DNA from: Methanolobus sp. | Lineage (GTDB): Archaea; Halobacteriota; Methanosarcinia; Methanosarcinales; Methanosarcinaceae | Direction of reading: 5' to 3' | Assembly: GCF_030682845.1 (NCBI RefSeq) | Contig: NZ_JAUXNK010000076.1 | Span: 1-55,881 of the forward strand | DNA: 55,881 bases | Shown here: positions 39,383 through 51,019 of the stretch, piece after piece | How the letters are laid out: the number at the start of each line of letters is the position of its first letter | Position numbering within the stretch: position 1 is the stretch's first letter | Notes under the pieces: model-generated | Databases searched by the model: none | The model's input: the letters and a program-made list of their open reading frames with translations, nothing else | What the model was told of the DNA's origin: nothing | Position numbers and translations under genes: made by a program

Positions 39383-42025
39383 ATGAAAGAGCTACCATCT
39401 ATCCCAAAAAGGATCGGCGCTATAAAGTTCGGTCTGCTGTCACCCAGAGAAGTCAGAAAGATGAGTGTGACCTCCATCGTCACTGCAGATACATACGATG
39501 ACGACGGTTACCCCATAGACATGGGCCTCATGGACCTGAGGCTTGGAGTCATTGACCCTGGTCTTAAGTGCAAGACCTGCGGAAGCCGTGCAGGCGAATG
39601 CCCCGGCCATTTCGGACATATCGAACTCGTTGCTCCTGTAATCCATGTTGGTTTCAACAAGACCATCAGAAAGGCACTACGTTCCATCTGCCACAACTGC
39701 AGCAGGCTTTTGCTCACTGCTGACCAGAAGAGGAATTTTCTGGCACAGTTACAGAGTTCAAAGGATATGGGGCATCTGCCCGACGACATCGTCAACGAAG
39801 TGTTCAAAGAGGCACGCAAGACAAAGATATGCCCCTACTGCTCCTCTGAGCAGAAAGAGGTAAAGTTCGAAAAGCCTACCGATTACGTAGAGGATGGTCA
39901 CAAGCTTACTCCCACTGAGATCAGGGACCGTTTCGAGAACATACCTGATGAGGATGTAAAAGTACTTGGCATGGATCCGACCAGTGCAAGGCCAGAATGG
40001 ACTATTCTTACAGTCCTCCCTGTGCCGCCGGTAACCGTAAGGCCATCCATTACCCTGGAATCCGGCCAGAGGAGTGAGGACGATCTTACACACAAGCTTG
40101 TGGATATCATCCGTATCAATCAGAGGTTCCAGGAGAACAGAGACGCAGGCGCTCCCCAGCTCATCATCGAGGACCTGTGGGAATTGCTGCAGTACCACGT
40201 GACAACATTCTTTGATAATGAGGTGTCCGGTGTCCCTCCTGCAAGGCACAGGTCAGGAAGGCCTTTAAAGACCCTCACCCAGCGTTTGAAAGGAAAGGAA
40301 GGGCGTTTCAGAGGGAGTTTGTCAGGTAAGCGTGTCAATTTCTCGGCGCGTACCGTCGTGTCCCCTGAACCCAACCTAAGTATAAACGAAGTAGGAGTGC
40401 CTTTTGAGATCGCTCACCAGATGACAATACCTGAAAGGGTGACCACAAGGAACATTGACCTGCTGCGTATGTATGTCCTCAGGGGCAGCGAAGTGCACCC
40501 TGGTGCAAACTACGTGATACGCGAAGATGGAAGACGTATAAGGGTATCTGAGATAAATAAAGAAGAGCTTGCTGAGAAGATACAGACAGGATGGGTCGTT
40601 GAGAGGCAGCTTATGGATGGCGATATAGTCCTCTTCAACAGACAGCCTTCCCTGCACAAGATGAGTATCATGGCTCACAAGGTAAAGGTCCTTCCTTACA
40701 AGACCTTCAGGCTGAACCCGGCAGTATGCCCGCCATACAACGCTGACTTCGATGGTGACGAGATGAACATGCACGTCCTGCAGACGGAGGAATCCAGGGC
40801 TGAGGCAAGCATCCTCATGCAGGTACAGGAGAACATCCTCTCCCCGCGTTTCGGAGGACCTATCATTGGTGGTATACATGACCACATATCAGGGCTTTTC
40901 CTGCTCACGAGAAACGAGAACAGTATTACCAAGACTGCTGCACTTGAGCTACTGAGGAAGTCAGACATAAGGGTCCTGCCGGAGCCTTCAAGCTACACCG
41001 CAGATGGCGAACCCCTCTGGAACGGAAAGCAGATATTCAGCCAGATAATGCCCAAAGGACTTTATCTGGAATTTCCTGCACAGGTATGTTTCAAGTGTGA
41101 TACATGCAAGAAGAGGAACTGCGAATACGAAGCTTACGTGGTCATAGAAAATGGTGAGATGATACAGGGAACCATTGACGAGCAGGCCATAGGCGCCTTC
41201 AAGGGCAAGATCCTTGACAAGGTTGTCAAGGAATACGGCACTGAAGCCGGGGCCAAATTCGTGGATGACTTCACAAGACTTGCAATACGCGGTATCATGA
41301 AGACAGGCCTTAGTTTTGGAATTAGTGACGAGGACATACCGACCACAGCCAAGATGCAGATCGCCAACCTTCTGAATGAGGCCGAGGAGAATGTCCAGCG
41401 GCTTATTCAGGCTTATGAGGCAAAGGAGCTCGAAGCACTGCCAGGACGTACGATGGATGAGACCATTGAAATGAAGATCATGCAGGAACTGGGTAAAGCC
41501 AGGGACCAGACCGGTAATATTGCAGGAAGGCAGCTGGGTCTTGAGAACTCTGCAGTTATAATGGCAAAGTCAGGAGCCAGAGGTTCAATGCTTAACCTTA
41601 CCCAGATGGCTGCCTGTGTCGGACAGCAGGCAGTTCGTGGTGAGAGGATCAGAAGAGGATACAACGGAAGAACCCTCCCTCACTTTGACAAAGGTGACCT
41701 CGGTGCCGATGCGCGTGGTTTCGTCAAGGCCAGTTACAAGAGCGGACTCAATCCGACCGAGTATTTCTTCCACGCAATCGGTGGACGAGAAGGTCTTGTG
41801 GATACTGCGGTGCGTACATCACAGTCAGGTTACCTGCAGAGGAGACTTGTGAATGCATTGCAGGACCTTGAGGTACAGTATGACGGATCCGTCCGTGAGA
41901 CACGCGGCGTCATCGTACAGTTCAAGTACGGAGAAGACGGCATAGACTCCACAAAGAGTGACTACAGCAAGCCGGAAGCTGTGCATCGTATAGTAAGGAC
42001 GGTTACAGGAAGAGAGGTGAACTAA
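39383..42025 (+). CDS. rpoA1: DNA-directed RNA polymerase subunit A' (N-terminal part of Rpb1)
   Basis: This is the largest subunit's N-terminal part and holds the catalytic metal site [12 protein letters not shown] (encoded near 40739-40774). The product has 880 residues. Zinc-binding clusters appear at [22 protein letters not shown] and CPYCSSEQ. An extra cysteine group ([12 protein letters not shown]) lies near residue 570. The bridge-helix region [20 protein letters not shown] is present near the C-terminus. GAGGTGATC upstream of the ATG is a near-perfect archaeal ribosome site. Confidence 0.97.
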   Translation: MKELPSIPKRIGAIKFGLLSPREVRKMSVTSIVTADTYDDDGYPIDMGLMDLRLGVIDPGLKCKTCGSRAGECPGHFGHIELVAPVIHVGFNKTIRKALRSICHNCSRLLLTADQKRNFLAQLQSSKDMGHLPDDIVNEVFKEARKTKICPYCSSEQKEVKFEKPTDYVEDGHKLTPTEIRDRFENIPDEDVKVLGMDPTSARPEWTILTVLPVPPVTVRPSITLESGQRSEDDLTHKLVDIIRINQRFQENRDAGAPQLIIEDLWELLQYHVTTFFDNEVSGVPPARHRSGRPLKTLTQRLKGKEGRFRGSLSGKRVNFSARTVVSPEPNLSINEVGVPFEIAHQMTIPERVTTRNIDLLRMYVLRGSEVHPGANYVIREDGRRIRVSEINKEELAEKIQTGWVVERQLMDGDIVLFNRQPSLHKMSIMAHKVKVLPYKTFRLNPAVCPPYNADFDGDEMNMHVLQTEESRAEASILMQVQENILSPRFGGPIIGGIHDHISGLFLLTRNENSITKTAALELLRKSDIRVLPEPSSYTADGEPLWNGKQIFSQIMPKGLYLEFPAQVCFKCDTCKKRNCEYEAYVVIENGEMIQGTIDEQAIGAFKGKILDKVVKEYGTEAGAKFVDDFTRLAIRGIMKTGLSFGISDEDIPTTAKMQIANLLNEAEENVQRLIQAYEAKELEALPGRTMDETIEMKIMQELGKARDQTGNIAGRQLGLENSAVIMAKSGARGSMLNLTQMAACVGQQAVRGERIRRGYNGRTLPHFDKGDLGADARGFVKASYKSGLNPTEYFFHAIGGREGLVDTAVRTSQSGYLQRRLVNALQDLEVQYDGSVRETRGVIVQFKYGEDGIDSTKSDYSKPEAVHRIVRTVTGREVN

Positions 42026-42027
42026 AG

Positions 42028-43170
42028 ATGAGCATTAGTGAAGCTACTATAGATTCAATGATCGGACAGCTGGACCTTCCGAAGAACATAATGAAGACCC
42101 TTAAGGATGATGCCATCAAGGCAGCAGTTACAAAGAAGGAGCTTGAGGAGATTATCGAGCGCCTTCTGGAAAGCTACCAGTATGCCCTCGTGGAGCCATG
42201 TGAAGCAGTGGGTGTCGTTTCAGCACAATCTATCGGTGAGCCGGGAACGCAGATGACGATGCGTACCTTCCACTACGCAGGTGTCGCTGAAATTAACGTT
42301 ACACTTGGTCTGCCCAGGCTTATCGAGATAGTTGACGCAAGGAAATTGCCAAGCACACCTATGATGACAATTGCACTGGAATCAGGATATGCGACCGATA
42401 GGGACCTGGCCCGTGCCCTTGCGTGGGAAATTGAGGCAACGCATATAGAGAACCTTGCAGATATAACGACAGATCTCGCTAATATGCAGCTTATCATCGA
42501 CCTCAATGAGAAGAACCTGGTACAGAGGTCACTCACACCGGATCTGATCGCTGAGAAGATACGTGATGAGATGGATGTTGTCGTAACTGTTTCCGGCAAT
42601 ATCTCAAACCAGATAATACTGACACCGAATGCTCCTTCTTATAGGGAGCTACTCCAGCTTGCCAAGAACATCCATACTATCACCCTCAAAGGCATTGAAG
42701 GTATCAAGAGAGTCGTTATCAGAAAAGATGGCGAAGAGTACACCCTATATACGGAAGGATCACAGCTTAAGGAAGTCCTGCAGATAGAGGGAGTAGATGT
42801 CACGAGGACATATACCAACAATGTAGAGGAGATCTATGATGTATTTGGTATCGAGGCTGCAAGGAATGCGATCATCACTGAGGCCAACAATACCCTTGGA
42901 GAGCAGGGCCTTACTGTCGATATCAGACATATCATGCTCGTATCAGACATAATGTGCTGTGACGGCGAGGTAAAGCAGATTGGCAGACACGGAATTTCAG
43001 GAGAGAAGGCCAGTGTATTTGCCCGTGCAGCTTTCGAAGTTACTGTGAACCACCTCCTGGATGCAGGAATGCGCGGGGACCTCGATGAGCTCAATGGTGT
43101 TACGGAGAACATTATAGTAGGACAGCCGATCAAGCTTGGTACAGGCGATGTCCACCTTATTTCCAGGTAA
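42028..43170 (+). CDS. rpoA2: DNA-directed RNA polymerase subunit A'' (C-terminal part of Rpb1)
   Basis: This is the C-terminal part of the largest subunit, containing the trigger-loop and cleft region. The product has 380 residues. It includes [26 protein letters not shown]-like sequence (trigger loop, starting at about residue 55) and the C-terminal [18 protein letters not shown] segment. It begins two bases after the rpoA1 stop codon, the standard archaeal A'/A'' split. Confidence 0.97.
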   Translation: MSISEATIDSMIGQLDLPKNIMKTLKDDAIKAAVTKKELEEIIERLLESYQYALVEPCEAVGVVSAQSIGEPGTQMTMRTFHYAGVAEINVTLGLPRLIEIVDARKLPSTPMMTIALESGYATDRDLARALAWEIEATHIENLADITTDLANMQLIIDLNEKNLVQRSLTPDLIAEKIRDEMDVVVTVSGNISNQIILTPNAPSYRELLQLAKNIHTITLKGIEGIKRVVIRKDGEEYTLYTEGSQLKEVLQIEGVDVTRTYTNNVEEIYDVFGIEAARNAIITEANNTLGEQGLTVDIRHIMLVSDIMCCDGEVKQIGRHGISGEKASVFARAAFEVTVNHLLDAGMRGDLDELNGVTENIIVGQPIKLGTGDVHLISR

Positions 43171-43267
43171 ACAGTATCATGTTGTTCCATATGAGCAACC
43201 AGAAACTACATATAAGGATTCAATTATTAGGATACAATCTAAACACATTATAAACGAGTTGATGTAA

Positions 43268-43555
43268 ATGGATATTAACATTGATAAAGCACTTATCAAA
43301 GTCATCAGAACCGGCAAGGTCATAATAGGATCAAACCGTACCGTCGATGCCGCCATGAACAATGAGGCAAAAATGGTTGTACTGGCTGCAAACTGCCCCA
43401 AAGATGTCAGAGCAAAGATAGAAAGCACAAATGTGCCCATACTGAACTATAAAGGAACAGGTATGGAACTGGGACCTGCATGTGGTAAGCCGTACATCAT
43501 CGCTGCAATGGCTATCATTGAAAGCGGTGAATCGGACATACTCGCTGCATCTTAA
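43268..43555 (+). CDS. rpl30e: Ribosomal protein L30e (eL30)
   Basis: L30e is a large-subunit ribosomal protein absent from bacteria. The product has 95 residues with the L7Ae/L30e-type RNA-binding fold ([27 protein letters not shown]). It lies between rpoA2 and nusA, its usual place in archaeal rpo/str clusters. A 97-base AT-rich gap before it may hold an extra promoter. Confidence 0.95.
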   Translation: MDINIDKALIKVIRTGKVIIGSNRTVDAAMNNEAKMVVLAANCPKDVRAKIESTNVPILNYKGTGMELGPACGKPYIIAAMAIIESGESDILAAS

Positions 43556-43570
43556 AGGGAGTTGCCGTAT

Positions 43571-43996
43571 TTGAGTGAGATCAAGCTGTCTACAGAAGGG
43601 CTGAGATATATAGCTTTATTTGAAGAACTGACAAAGGCAACTGTCAAGGATTGTATAATCGATGACGGGCGCATAATATATGTGATCAAGGCAGGCGACA
43701 TGGGAGCTGCCATCGGAAAGAATGGCGATCACATAAACCGCGTCAAAAAAACTGTGGACAAACAGATCGATCTCGTGGAATATTCTGACGAGCCGGTCGC
43801 ATTCATCAAGAATGCCTTCAGCCCCATAACAGTCAGGTCAGTTAATATTGTGGACAGGAACAACAAGCGATTAGCTTATGTAGAAGTACCCAATAAGGAC
43901 AAAGGACTTGCCATTGGACGAAATGGAAAAAACATACAGAAGGTTAAGCTTGTTGCAAAGCGGCATCATGACATAGATGACGTAATACTTCAGTGA
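43571..43996 (+). CDS. nusA: Archaeal NusA-like transcription factor (two KH domains)
   Basis: Archaeal NusA is a short protein made of two KH RNA-binding domains, linked to transcription elongation or termination. The product is about 141 residues. The KH motifs are [15 protein letters not shown] and [14 protein letters not shown]. The start is TTG 43571, 9 bases after GGGAG. An in-frame TTG at 43562 touches the ribosome site and cannot be used. Confidence 0.94.
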   Translation: MSEIKLSTEGLRYIALFEELTKATVKDCIIDDGRIIYVIKAGDMGAAIGKNGDHINRVKKTVDKQIDLVEYSDEPVAFIKNAFSPITVRSVNIVDRNNKRLAYVEVPNKDKGLAIGRNGKNIQKVKLVAKRHHDIDDVILQ

Positions 43997-44046
43997 TCAC
44001 AATTATAACTTTAAATCAACTCATAGATATAATCAGAGGAATTAAC

Positions 44047-44475
44047 ATGCCAAATGGAAAGTATGCAGCTCACACACTTCAGAGCATTCGTAAGAACGCA
44101 AGGTGGAAAGACTCCTATTACAACAGGCGCACACTCGGACTGGACGTAAAGGCCGATCCGCTCGGTGGCGCACCGCAGGGACGAGGAATTGTCCTTGAGA
44201 AAGTGGGTGTCGAAGCAAAACAGCCGAACTCGGCTATCAGGAAATGCGTAAGGATCCAGCTCATCAAGAACGGACGTCAGGTGTCAGCATTCTGCCCTGG
44301 TGACGGAGCTATTAACTTCATCGATGAACACGACGAAGTAACTGTAGAGAGGATTGGTGGCCGTATGGGCGGTGCAATGGGTGATATTCCCGGAGTGCGC
44401 TTCAAGGTAATTGCCGTAAACAATGTATCTCTCAGGGAAATGGTCATCGGCCGCAAGGAAAAACCAAGGAGATAA
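44047..44475 (+). CDS. rps12: Ribosomal protein S12 (uS12)
   Basis: uS12 belongs to the decoding centre of the small subunit. The product has 142 residues from ATG 44047, preceded by AGAGGA. It includes the conserved [19 protein letters not shown] segment. A longer open frame from 43993 overlaps nusA and is rejected because homologues start at [11 protein letters not shown]. It precedes S7 by 4 bases. Confidence 0.97.
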   Translation: MPNGKYAAHTLQSIRKNARWKDSYYNRRTLGLDVKADPLGGAPQGRGIVLEKVGVEAKQPNSAIRKCVRIQLIKNGRQVSAFCPGDGAINFIDEHDEVTVERIGGRMGGAMGDIPGVRFKVIAVNNVSLREMVIGRKEKPRR

Positions 44476-44479
44476 TATT

Positions 44480-45040
44480 ATGTTAAAGTTATTCGGCAAA
44501 TGGGACCTCACTGAGGTAGAAGTTGGGGACCAGGGAATCAGGAAATACGTCAATATCGACCCCGTAATAGTTCCCCACAGCAATGGAAAGCATGCCAAGC
44601 AGCAGTTCAATAAATCCGAGATATGCATCGTTGAGCGCCTCGTCAACAACATGATGAGGGAAGAGACCAACACAGGAAAGAAACAGAATGCAATGGCTGT
44701 TGTAAGCGAGGCCCTTGACATAATCCACACAAAGACAAAGAAGAATCCGGTACAGGTCCTTGTAGAAGCTATCTCCAATGCAGGACCCCGGGAAGAGGTC
44801 GTAAGACTCAAGTACGGCGGCATATCCGTCCCAAAAGCAGTCGACACTTCATCCCAGAGACGTGTGGACACTGCGCTCAGGTATATCTCCATGGGTGCAA
44901 AACAGGCTTCATTCAAGTCAAAGAAGAGTGCCGCAAGCGCCCTGGCTGCAGAGATACTCGCTGCTGCAAACCGGGATGCAAAATGCTTCTCCATCAACAG
45001 GAAAGATGCTAAGGAAAGAGTCGCAAAGGCAGCACGTTAA
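44480..45040 (+). CDS. rps7: Ribosomal protein S7 (uS7)
   Basis: uS7 binds the 3' major domain of 16S rRNA. The product has 186 residues from ATG 44480, preceded by AAGGAGATAATATT. It contains the typical [16 protein letters not shown] and [12 protein letters not shown] segments and ends with [12 protein letters not shown]. It is part of the str operon order S12-S7-EF2-EF1A-S10. Confidence 0.97.
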   Translation: MLKLFGKWDLTEVEVGDQGIRKYVNIDPVIVPHSNGKHAKQQFNKSEICIVERLVNNMMREETNTGKKQNAMAVVSEALDIIHTKTKKNPVQVLVEAISNAGPREEVVRLKYGGISVPKAVDTSSQRRVDTALRYISMGAKQASFKSKKSAASALAAEILAAANRDAKCFSINRKDAKERVAKAAR

Positions 45041-45083
45041 CGCTGACCTTTACGTTTAGCCAATTATAGGAAAGGTAATCAAT

Positions 45084-47276
45084 ATGGGCAGAAGAAAGAA
45101 GATGGTGGAGCGTGTGACTGCGCTCATGAACGAGCCAGAGAAGATACGTAACATTGGTATCGTTGCACACATAGACCACGGAAAAACCACTTTGTCTGAC
45201 AATCTCCTTGCAGGAGCAGGCATGATCTCAAAAGAGCTTGCAGGCAAGCAGCTCTTCATGGACTCCGATGAAGAAGAGCAGCAGAGAGGTATTACAATTG
45301 ATGCATCCAACGTTTCAATGGTGCACCAGTACGATGGTGTTGACTACCTTATCAACCTCATCGACACACCAGGTCACGTAGACTTTGGTGGCGACGTCAC
45401 TCGTGCAATGCGCGCCGTGGACGGAGCAGTCGTGGTCATTGATGCCGTGGAAGGCACAATGCCGCAGACTGAAACTGTGCTCAGGCAGGCCCTCAGGGAA
45501 CATGTCAAGCCAGTATTGTTCATTAATAAGGTAGACCGCCTTATCAATGAACTTAAGGTAGACTCCCAGGAAATGCAGATCAGGCTCGGAAAGCTTATCG
45601 ACCACGTGAACAAGCTCATCAAGGGTATGAACGAGGAACGATACAAGGCAGGCTGGAAAGTAGATGCTGCACAAGGTACCGTTGCTTTCGGTTCAGCTCT
45701 TTACAACTGGGCCATCAGTGTGCCCATGATGAAGAAGACCGGCATCAGCTTCAATGATGTTTATAACTACTGCCGTGAGGGAGATATGAAGACACTTGCT
45801 GACAAGTGCCCACTTCACGAAGCAGTTAACGACATGGTCATCAGGTTCCTTCCAAACCCACTGCAGGCCCAGGAAGGCAGGACCAATGTCATCTGGCACG
45901 GCGACAGGCAGTCACCAATTGCAAGGTCAATGGCAACTGCGGACGCAAAGGGAGACCTTGCATTCATGGTCACTGACATATCCATGGACCCACATGCAGG
46001 AGAAGTCGCAACAGGAAGACTGTTCAGCGGTTCCCTCACCCGTGGTATGGAAGTATATGTAACTGGTGCCGCCAAGACGAACAGGGTCCAGCAGGTAGGT
46101 ATCTTTATGGGTCCGGAGAGACTCGAAGTGGAGATTATACCTGCAGGTAACATTGCAGCAGTCACCGGCCTGAGAGACGCGTTCGTCGGTTCCACTGTAA
46201 CCACACTGGACGGAATGACACCGTTTGAGAGCATAAAGCACGCAAGCGAACCTGTGGTGACGGTAGCCGTTGAAGCTAAGCACATGAAAGACCTTCCAAA
46301 GCTCGTTGATGTGCTCAGACAGGTAGCAAAGGAAGACCCCACACTTTCGATCACGCTCGACGAAGAGACCGGCGAGCACCTGATGGCAGGCATGGGCGAA
46401 CTGCACCTTGAGGTCATTGCTCACAGGATAGAGCGTGACAAGAAAGTAGAGATCACAACCACACCTCCGATAGTGGTATACCGTGAAACCATCCGTGGAA
46501 AGGCAGGCCCTGTTGAAGGTAAGTCACCAAACAGGCACAACCGGTTCTACGTGCACATCGAACCTCTCGAGGAAGATGTCAGGGGCCTTATCAGAAGCGG
46601 TGAGATCTCCATGCGTATGCCTGAGGTCGAGCGCAGGGAAAAGCTCATGGCAGCAGGCATGGAAAAGGACGAGGCAAAGAGCATCGTAGACATCTTTGAA
46701 AGCAACATCTACCTTGACATGACCAAAGGTATCCAGCACCTGAGCGAGACTATGGAACTCATTCTTGAAGGCTTCCATGAGGTAATGAAGGCAGGACCCC
46801 TCTCAAGGGAACCATGCATGGGAATAAAAGTGAAGCTTGTAGATGCAAAGCTGCACGAGGACGCTGTCCACAGAGGGCCGGCACAGATCATCCCTGCATC
46901 CAGGCAGTCCATCCAGGCTGCAATGCTCATGGCAGACGATACACTCCTGGAACCATACCAGAAAGTGTTCATCCATGTGCCACAGGACCAGATGGGTGGA
47001 GCGGCCAAAGAGATCCAGGGTCGCCGTGGTATCATTTACAACATGACCTCTGAAGGCGATATGACGGTCATCGAGTCCAAAGCACCGGTGTCCGAGTTGT
47101 TTGGATTTGCCGGAGACATCAGGTCCGCAACAGAAGGCCGCGCAATGTGGAGCACTGAGTTTGCAGGATTTGAGACCCTCCCGACAAACCTTACTGTCGA
47201 AATCATTGGTTCCATAAGACAGAGGAAAGGTCTGAAGAAGGAGCTTCCACAAGCAGCCGACTATCTAAGCCCGTGA
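45084..47276 (+). CDS. fusA: Translation elongation factor EF-2
   Basis: EF-2 is the GTPase that drives ribosomal translocation. The product has 730 residues, normal for archaea. The G-domain motifs are AHIDHGKTT (P loop), [10 protein letters not shown] and NKVDR. The C-terminal loop [13 protein letters not shown] carries the histidine converted to diphthamide. Located between S7 and EF-1A. Confidence 0.97.
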   Translation: MGRRKKMVERVTALMNEPEKIRNIGIVAHIDHGKTTLSDNLLAGAGMISKELAGKQLFMDSDEEEQQRGITIDASNVSMVHQYDGVDYLINLIDTPGHVDFGGDVTRAMRAVDGAVVVIDAVEGTMPQTETVLRQALREHVKPVLFINKVDRLINELKVDSQEMQIRLGKLIDHVNKLIKGMNEERYKAGWKVDAAQGTVAFGSALYNWAISVPMMKKTGISFNDVYNYCREGDMKTLADKCPLHEAVNDMVIRFLPNPLQAQEGRTNVIWHGDRQSPIARSMATADAKGDLAFMVTDISMDPHAGEVATGRLFSGSLTRGMEVYVTGAAKTNRVQQVGIFMGPERLEVEIIPAGNIAAVTGLRDAFVGSTVTTLDGMTPFESIKHASEPVVTVAVEAKHMKDLPKLVDVLRQVAKEDPTLSITLDEETGEHLMAGMGELHLEVIAHRIERDKKVEITTTPPIVVYRETIRGKAGPVEGKSPNRHNRFYVHIEPLEEDVRGLIRSGEISMRMPEVERREKLMAAGMEKDEAKSIVDIFESNIYLDMTKGIQHLSETMELILEGFHEVMKAGPLSREPCMGIKVKLVDAKLHEDAVHRGPAQIIPASRQSIQAAMLMADDTLLEPYQKVFIHVPQDQMGGAAKEIQGRRGIIYNMTSEGDMTVIESKAPVSELFGFAGDIRSATEGRAMWSTEFAGFETLPTNLTVEIIGSIRQRKGLKKELPQAADYLSP

Positions 47277-47285
47277 TGACAGAGG

Positions 47286-47310
47286 TTGCAGCATTGGCTG
47301 CAAACTCTTT
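47286..47310 (+). terminator. Hairpin plus T-rich tract after EF-2
   Basis: A 7-bp stem (TTGCAGC and GCTGCAA) with a 4-base ATTG loop is followed by ACTCTTTT. It sits 10 bases after the EF-2 stop codon and may separate the EF-2 transcript from that of EF-1A, or attenuate read-through. Confidence 0.5.
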
Positions 47311-47394
47311 TCGTCAGAAAGGTTTAAACGTGTAAACGTCTATTAGGTCAAAATCAAATTAGAGTATTTATAATCAAATATAGGAGATATGAAA

Positions 47395-48666
47395 ATGGCA
47401 GCTGTCAAACCACACCTGAATTTAGCAGTCATCGGTCACATTGACCACGGCAAGTCTACCCTTGTCGGAAGACTGATGTTCGAAACAGGAGCAGTCCCTG
47501 CTCACCTGATCGAGAAATACAAAGCAGAAGCAAGAGAGAAAGGAAAGGAATCTTTCGCCTTCGCATGGGTCATGGACTCACTTAAGGAAGAGCGTGAGAG
47601 AGGTATTACTATCGATATCGCTCACAGAAGATTCGACACTGACAAATACTACTTCACAGTCGTGGACTGTCCAGGTCACCGTGACTTCGTTAAGAACATG
47701 ATCACCGGTGCATCCCAGGCAGACGCAGCTATCCTTGTAGTCGCTGCACCTGATGGTGTAATGGCCCAGACCAAGGAGCACGTGTTCCTGTCCAGGACCC
47801 TTGGTATCAACCAGCTGATCATTGCTGTCAACAAGATGGATGCATCAAAATACAGCCAGGAGAGATACGAGCAGGTCAAGAAAGAAGTAGGACAGCTTCT
47901 CGGAATGGTAGGATTCAAGGCCAGTGAGATCCCATTCATCCCAACATCAGCATTTGAGGGCGACAACATGTCCAAGAAGAGCGCAAACACTCCCTGGTAC
48001 ACCGGCCCAACCATCCTCGAGTCACTTAACGCACTCAAAGAACCAGAGAAGCCAGACAAGCTCCCACTCAGGATCCCTGTGCAGGATGCATACACCATCT
48101 CCGGTATCGGAACTGTGCCTGTGGGCAGAGTTGAGACAGGTATAATGAAGAAGGGTGACACTGTCATCTTCAACCCAAGCGGTGTAAGCGGTGAAGTCAA
48201 GTCAATTGAAATGCACCATGAAGAAGCACCTCAGGCTGGACCTGGTGACAACATTGGCTGGAACGTAAGAGGCGTAGGCAAGAACGATGTCCGCAGAGGA
48301 GATGTCTGTGGCCCGACAGCAAACCCACCATCCGTTGCAGATGAATTCACTGCACAGATAGTTGTGCTCCAGCACCCATCCGCTATCACAGTAGGCTACA
48401 CACCAGTATTCCACTGCCACACTGCACAAACTGCATGCACACTGCTTGCTATCAATAAGAAACTTGATCCCAAGTCAGGCCAGGTAAAGGAAGAGAATCC
48501 AACCTTTATCAAGGCAGGAGATGCAGCAATCGTTACCATTAAGCCAACAAGGCCAATGGTTATCGAACCAGTAAAGGAAATCCCACAGCTCGGAAGGTTC
48601 GCCATCCGTGACATGGGTATGACCATTGCTGCTGGCATGTGCATAAGTGTCACACTGAAGAAATAA
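47395..48666 (+). CDS. tuf: Translation elongation factor EF-1 alpha
   Basis: EF-1A delivers aminoacyl-tRNA to the ribosome as a GTP complex. The product is 423 residues from ATG 47395, which lies 7 bases after AGGAGA. An ATG two codons earlier (47389) is too close to that site. G-domain motifs are [21 protein letters not shown] and NKMD. Codon use is strongly biased, as expected for a highly expressed gene. Confidence 0.97.
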   Translation: MAAVKPHLNLAVIGHIDHGKSTLVGRLMFETGAVPAHLIEKYKAEAREKGKESFAFAWVMDSLKEERERGITIDIAHRRFDTDKYYFTVVDCPGHRDFVKNMITGASQADAAILVVAAPDGVMAQTKEHVFLSRTLGINQLIIAVNKMDASKYSQERYEQVKKEVGQLLGMVGFKASEIPFIPTSAFEGDNMSKKSANTPWYTGPTILESLNALKEPEKPDKLPLRIPVQDAYTISGIGTVPVGRVETGIMKKGDTVIFNPSGVSGEVKSIEMHHEEAPQAGPGDNIGWNVRGVGKNDVRRGDVCGPTANPPSVADEFTAQIVVLQHPSAITVGYTPVFHCHTAQTACTLLAINKKLDPKSGQVKEENPTFIKAGDAAIVTIKPTRPMVIEPVKEIPQLGRFAIRDMGMTIAAGMCISVTLKK

Positions 48667-48690
48667 GACATTTACCTATTTCTTTTTTAG

Positions 48691-49011
<321 letters not shown>

Positions 49012-49018
49012 AAAACGT

Positions 49019-49043
49019 ATAGTTATTGTAAAACAATAACTAT
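49019..49043 (+). terminator. Perfect 10-bp hairpin after S10
   Basis: ATAGTTATTG and CAATAACTAT form a perfect 10-bp stem with a 5-base loop (TAAAA), 7 bases after the S10 stop codon. It is the first of two inverted repeats closing the long rpo/str cluster. A T-rich stretch (TTCTTCTTTTGATTTA) follows the second repeat. Confidence 0.55.
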
Positions 49044-49055
49044 CATCACCTACTC

Positions 49056-49077
49056 GTTACAGAATATATTCTGTAAC
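49056..49077. repeat. Perfect 22-bp palindrome between S10 and nadA
   Basis: The half-site GTTACAGAATA is followed directly by its exact reverse complement. It may be the second hairpin of a tandem terminator, since T-rich sequence follows, or a protein-binding site. It lies about 95 bases upstream of the nadA TATA box. Confidence 0.55.
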
Positions 49078-49171
49078 AACCCAATTCTTCTTTTGATTTA
49101 TTTTCAAAGACGTGAGTTTATGCTATTTCAAATGCCAAAGTCATTCATAGGCACTCAAAGTCCAAGAAAAG

Positions 49172-49201
49172 ATATATATAATAAAAATTCTCAATTGTGA
49201 A
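49172..49201 (+). promoter_or_regulatory. nadA promoter with TTCACAATTGTGAA-type operator
   Basis: The TATA box ATATATATA is at 49172-49180. The palindrome TTCTCAATTGTGAA (one mismatch from the consensus TTCACAATTGTGAA) is at 49188-49201. Its downstream end lies about 25 bases after the TATA centre, at the expected transcription start, which suits a repressor site. The same palindrome is found near pscS, the HTH gene and tRNA-Cys. Confidence 0.7.
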
Positions 49202-49262
49202 TCCGTGTATGTGACTTCAGTCCAAAAGCACAAAAAAATAATCGCTCTATAAGGTATTACTC

Positions 49263-50195
49263 ATGACTGATATTCAAATAAGGACAAAGGACACTGAATC
49301 TATAATCAAGGATATACTCAGGCTCAAAGAAGAGAAGGACGCGGTGATCCTTGCGCACAACTACCAGATCGCAGATGTGCAGGACATTGCTGATTTCATC
49401 GGAGACTCGCTGGAGCTCTCAAGAAAAGCAGCTACCCTTGATAATGAAGTCATTGTTTTTTGCGGCGTGGACTTTATGGCAGAGACAGCAGCCGTCCTGT
49501 CGCCTGAAAAGACAGTGTTGTTACCAGCCCCTGATGCCAACTGTCCTATGTCAGACATGATCACCGCAGGTGAATTGCGTGTCCTCAAGGAAAGATTCCC
49601 TGAAGCCGCCGTTGTCTGCTATGTGAACACCAGTGCCGAGGTAAAGGCTGAAAGCGACATCTGCTGCACTTCCGCAAATGCCGTGAAGGTCGTGGAGTCA
49701 CTTAAAGAGAAACAAGTCCTTTTCGTCCCGGACAGGAACCTTGGACGCTATGTAGCCAGATTCACGGACAAGGAGATACTCCCATGGGAAGGTTTCTGTT
49801 TCGTACATGACAGGATAACTTCCGATGATGTAATGCGCGCCAGGGAGGCGCATCCTGAGGCAGAATTGCTTGTCCATCCTGAGTGCAGGCCGGAAGTCAT
49901 TGATCTTACAGACCACGTATTCTCCACATCCGGAATGATAAAGCATGTGTGCTCAAGTGACAAAAAGGAGTTCATTATAGGAACCGAGGTAGGTATACTG
50001 CACCGCATGGAAAAGGACTGTCCGGACAAGTCCTGCTATCCGTTATCTTCCGGCGCCATCTGTGCGACTATGAAAAGAACGGATATCCAGAAAGTGCACA
50101 GGGCCCTTGAAACTCTCACACCCAGGGTAACAGTGCCTGAAGAAGTTGCAGAAAGGGCACGCATGGCTATCCAGAGGATGCTCGATATTAAATAA
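49263..50195 (+). CDS. nadA: Quinolinate synthase NadA
   Basis: NadA condenses iminoaspartate with dihydroxyacetone phosphate to quinolinate, the precursor of NAD. It needs an oxygen-sensitive [4Fe-4S] cluster. The product has 310 residues. The three cluster cysteines expected for the short form of NadA are Cys94 (DANCPMSDM), Cys179 (WEGFCFVH) and Cys267 (GAICATMKRT), spaced as in other archaeal and Thermotoga enzymes. Neither nadB/aspartate dehydrogenase nor nadC is adjacent. Its promoter carries a copy of the palindrome shared with cysteine-related genes. Confidence 0.96.
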   Translation: MTDIQIRTKDTESIIKDILRLKEEKDAVILAHNYQIADVQDIADFIGDSLELSRKAATLDNEVIVFCGVDFMAETAAVLSPEKTVLLPAPDANCPMSDMITAGELRVLKERFPEAAVVCYVNTSAEVKAESDICCTSANAVKVVESLKEKQVLFVPDRNLGRYVARFTDKEILPWEGFCFVHDRITSDDVMRAREAHPEAELLVHPECRPEVIDLTDHVFSTSGMIKHVCSSDKKEFIIGTEVGILHRMEKDCPDKSCYPLSSGAICATMKRTDIQKVHRALETLTPRVTVPEEVAERARMAIQRMLDIK

Positions 50196-50212
50196 CTTAA
50201 ATAACCCGGTTT

Positions 50213-50950
50213 TTACACATCTGCAGAGCCATGCCCGCATACTTCACAGTCACAGCGCCTGCTGAACCTTAAAGTGTCCATCTCGGCCAGGAGGCCATTC
50301 CATATAAGAAGGCGGTCCGTGAGCAGTTTGCCTGCTCCCACCAGGTATTTGATAACCTCGTTGGCCTGTATCATGCCGATAATACCAGGGGTCACCCCCA
50401 CCACCGGAAATACCTCTGTCGGCGGAGCACAGGGAAAGATACAGCTAAGGCACGCGGACTTTCCAGGAATCACAGTTGTTGCCTGGCCGTCAAAACCTCG
50501 TATAGCACCATGGATGAGCGGAATATTTTTCTCATGGGCTGTGCGGTTGAGCAGGTAGCGTGTCGGATAGTTGTCCATGGCATCCACGATCAGGTCTGCA
50601 TCACCGACAAGTTCAGAAATGTTTGTTTGATCTATGACCTGGCATAAGGCTTCTATCTCGATATGCGGGTTGATGGCAAGCAGTTTCTCTTCAACAGACC
50701 TGACCTTCTCTTTTCCGATGTCCTGCTCCCAATGAAGCACCTGCCTGTTCAGGTTGGAACGCTCTACAAGGTCCTTGTCCACTATTCTGAGATAGCCCAC
50801 TCCTGCCGCTGCAAGATACAGCGCCACAGGACATCCCAGGCCGCCTGCACCTGCTATGAAAACCCGGGCTTTTTTCAGACGCTCCTGACCGTCCTTACCA
50901 AAGAGCATGACCTGCCTTGCATAGCGTTCAAGTTCAACTTCAGTTAGCAT
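50213..50950 (-). CDS. E1-like HesA/MoeB/ThiF-family adenylyltransferase
   Basis: These enzymes adenylate the C-terminal glycine of small ubiquitin-like sulfur carriers (MoaD, ThiS, archaeal SAMPs). The product has 245 residues. The nucleotide-binding loop is GAGGLG (residues 34-39). RSNLNRQVLH and VDAMDNYPTRYLLN carry the conserved Arg and Asp. Four zinc-type cysteines occur in CLSC and CEVC. It lies 69 bases downstream of pscS on the same strand, so it may be cotranscribed. A likely partner, a 64-residue protein ending in GG, is encoded at 54981-55175. Confidence 0.92.
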   Translation of the reverse strand: MLTEVELERYARQVMLFGKDGQERLKKARVFIAGAGGLGCPVALYLAAAGVGYLRIVDKDLVERSNLNRQVLHWEQDIGKEKVRSVEEKLLAINPHIEIEALCQVIDQTNISELVGDADLIVDAMDNYPTRYLLNRTAHEKNIPLIHGAIRGFDGQATTVIPGKSACLSCIFPCAPPTEVFPVVGVTPGIIGMIQANEVIKYLVGAGKLLTDRLLIWNGLLAEMDTLRFSRRCDCEVCGHGSADV

Positions 50951-51019
50951 GACCTATCCTTTCCTCTCAAAGCACAAAAACTTGATCCCAAACTGAAGGA
51001 GCAGACCTTCTTGATGGTA

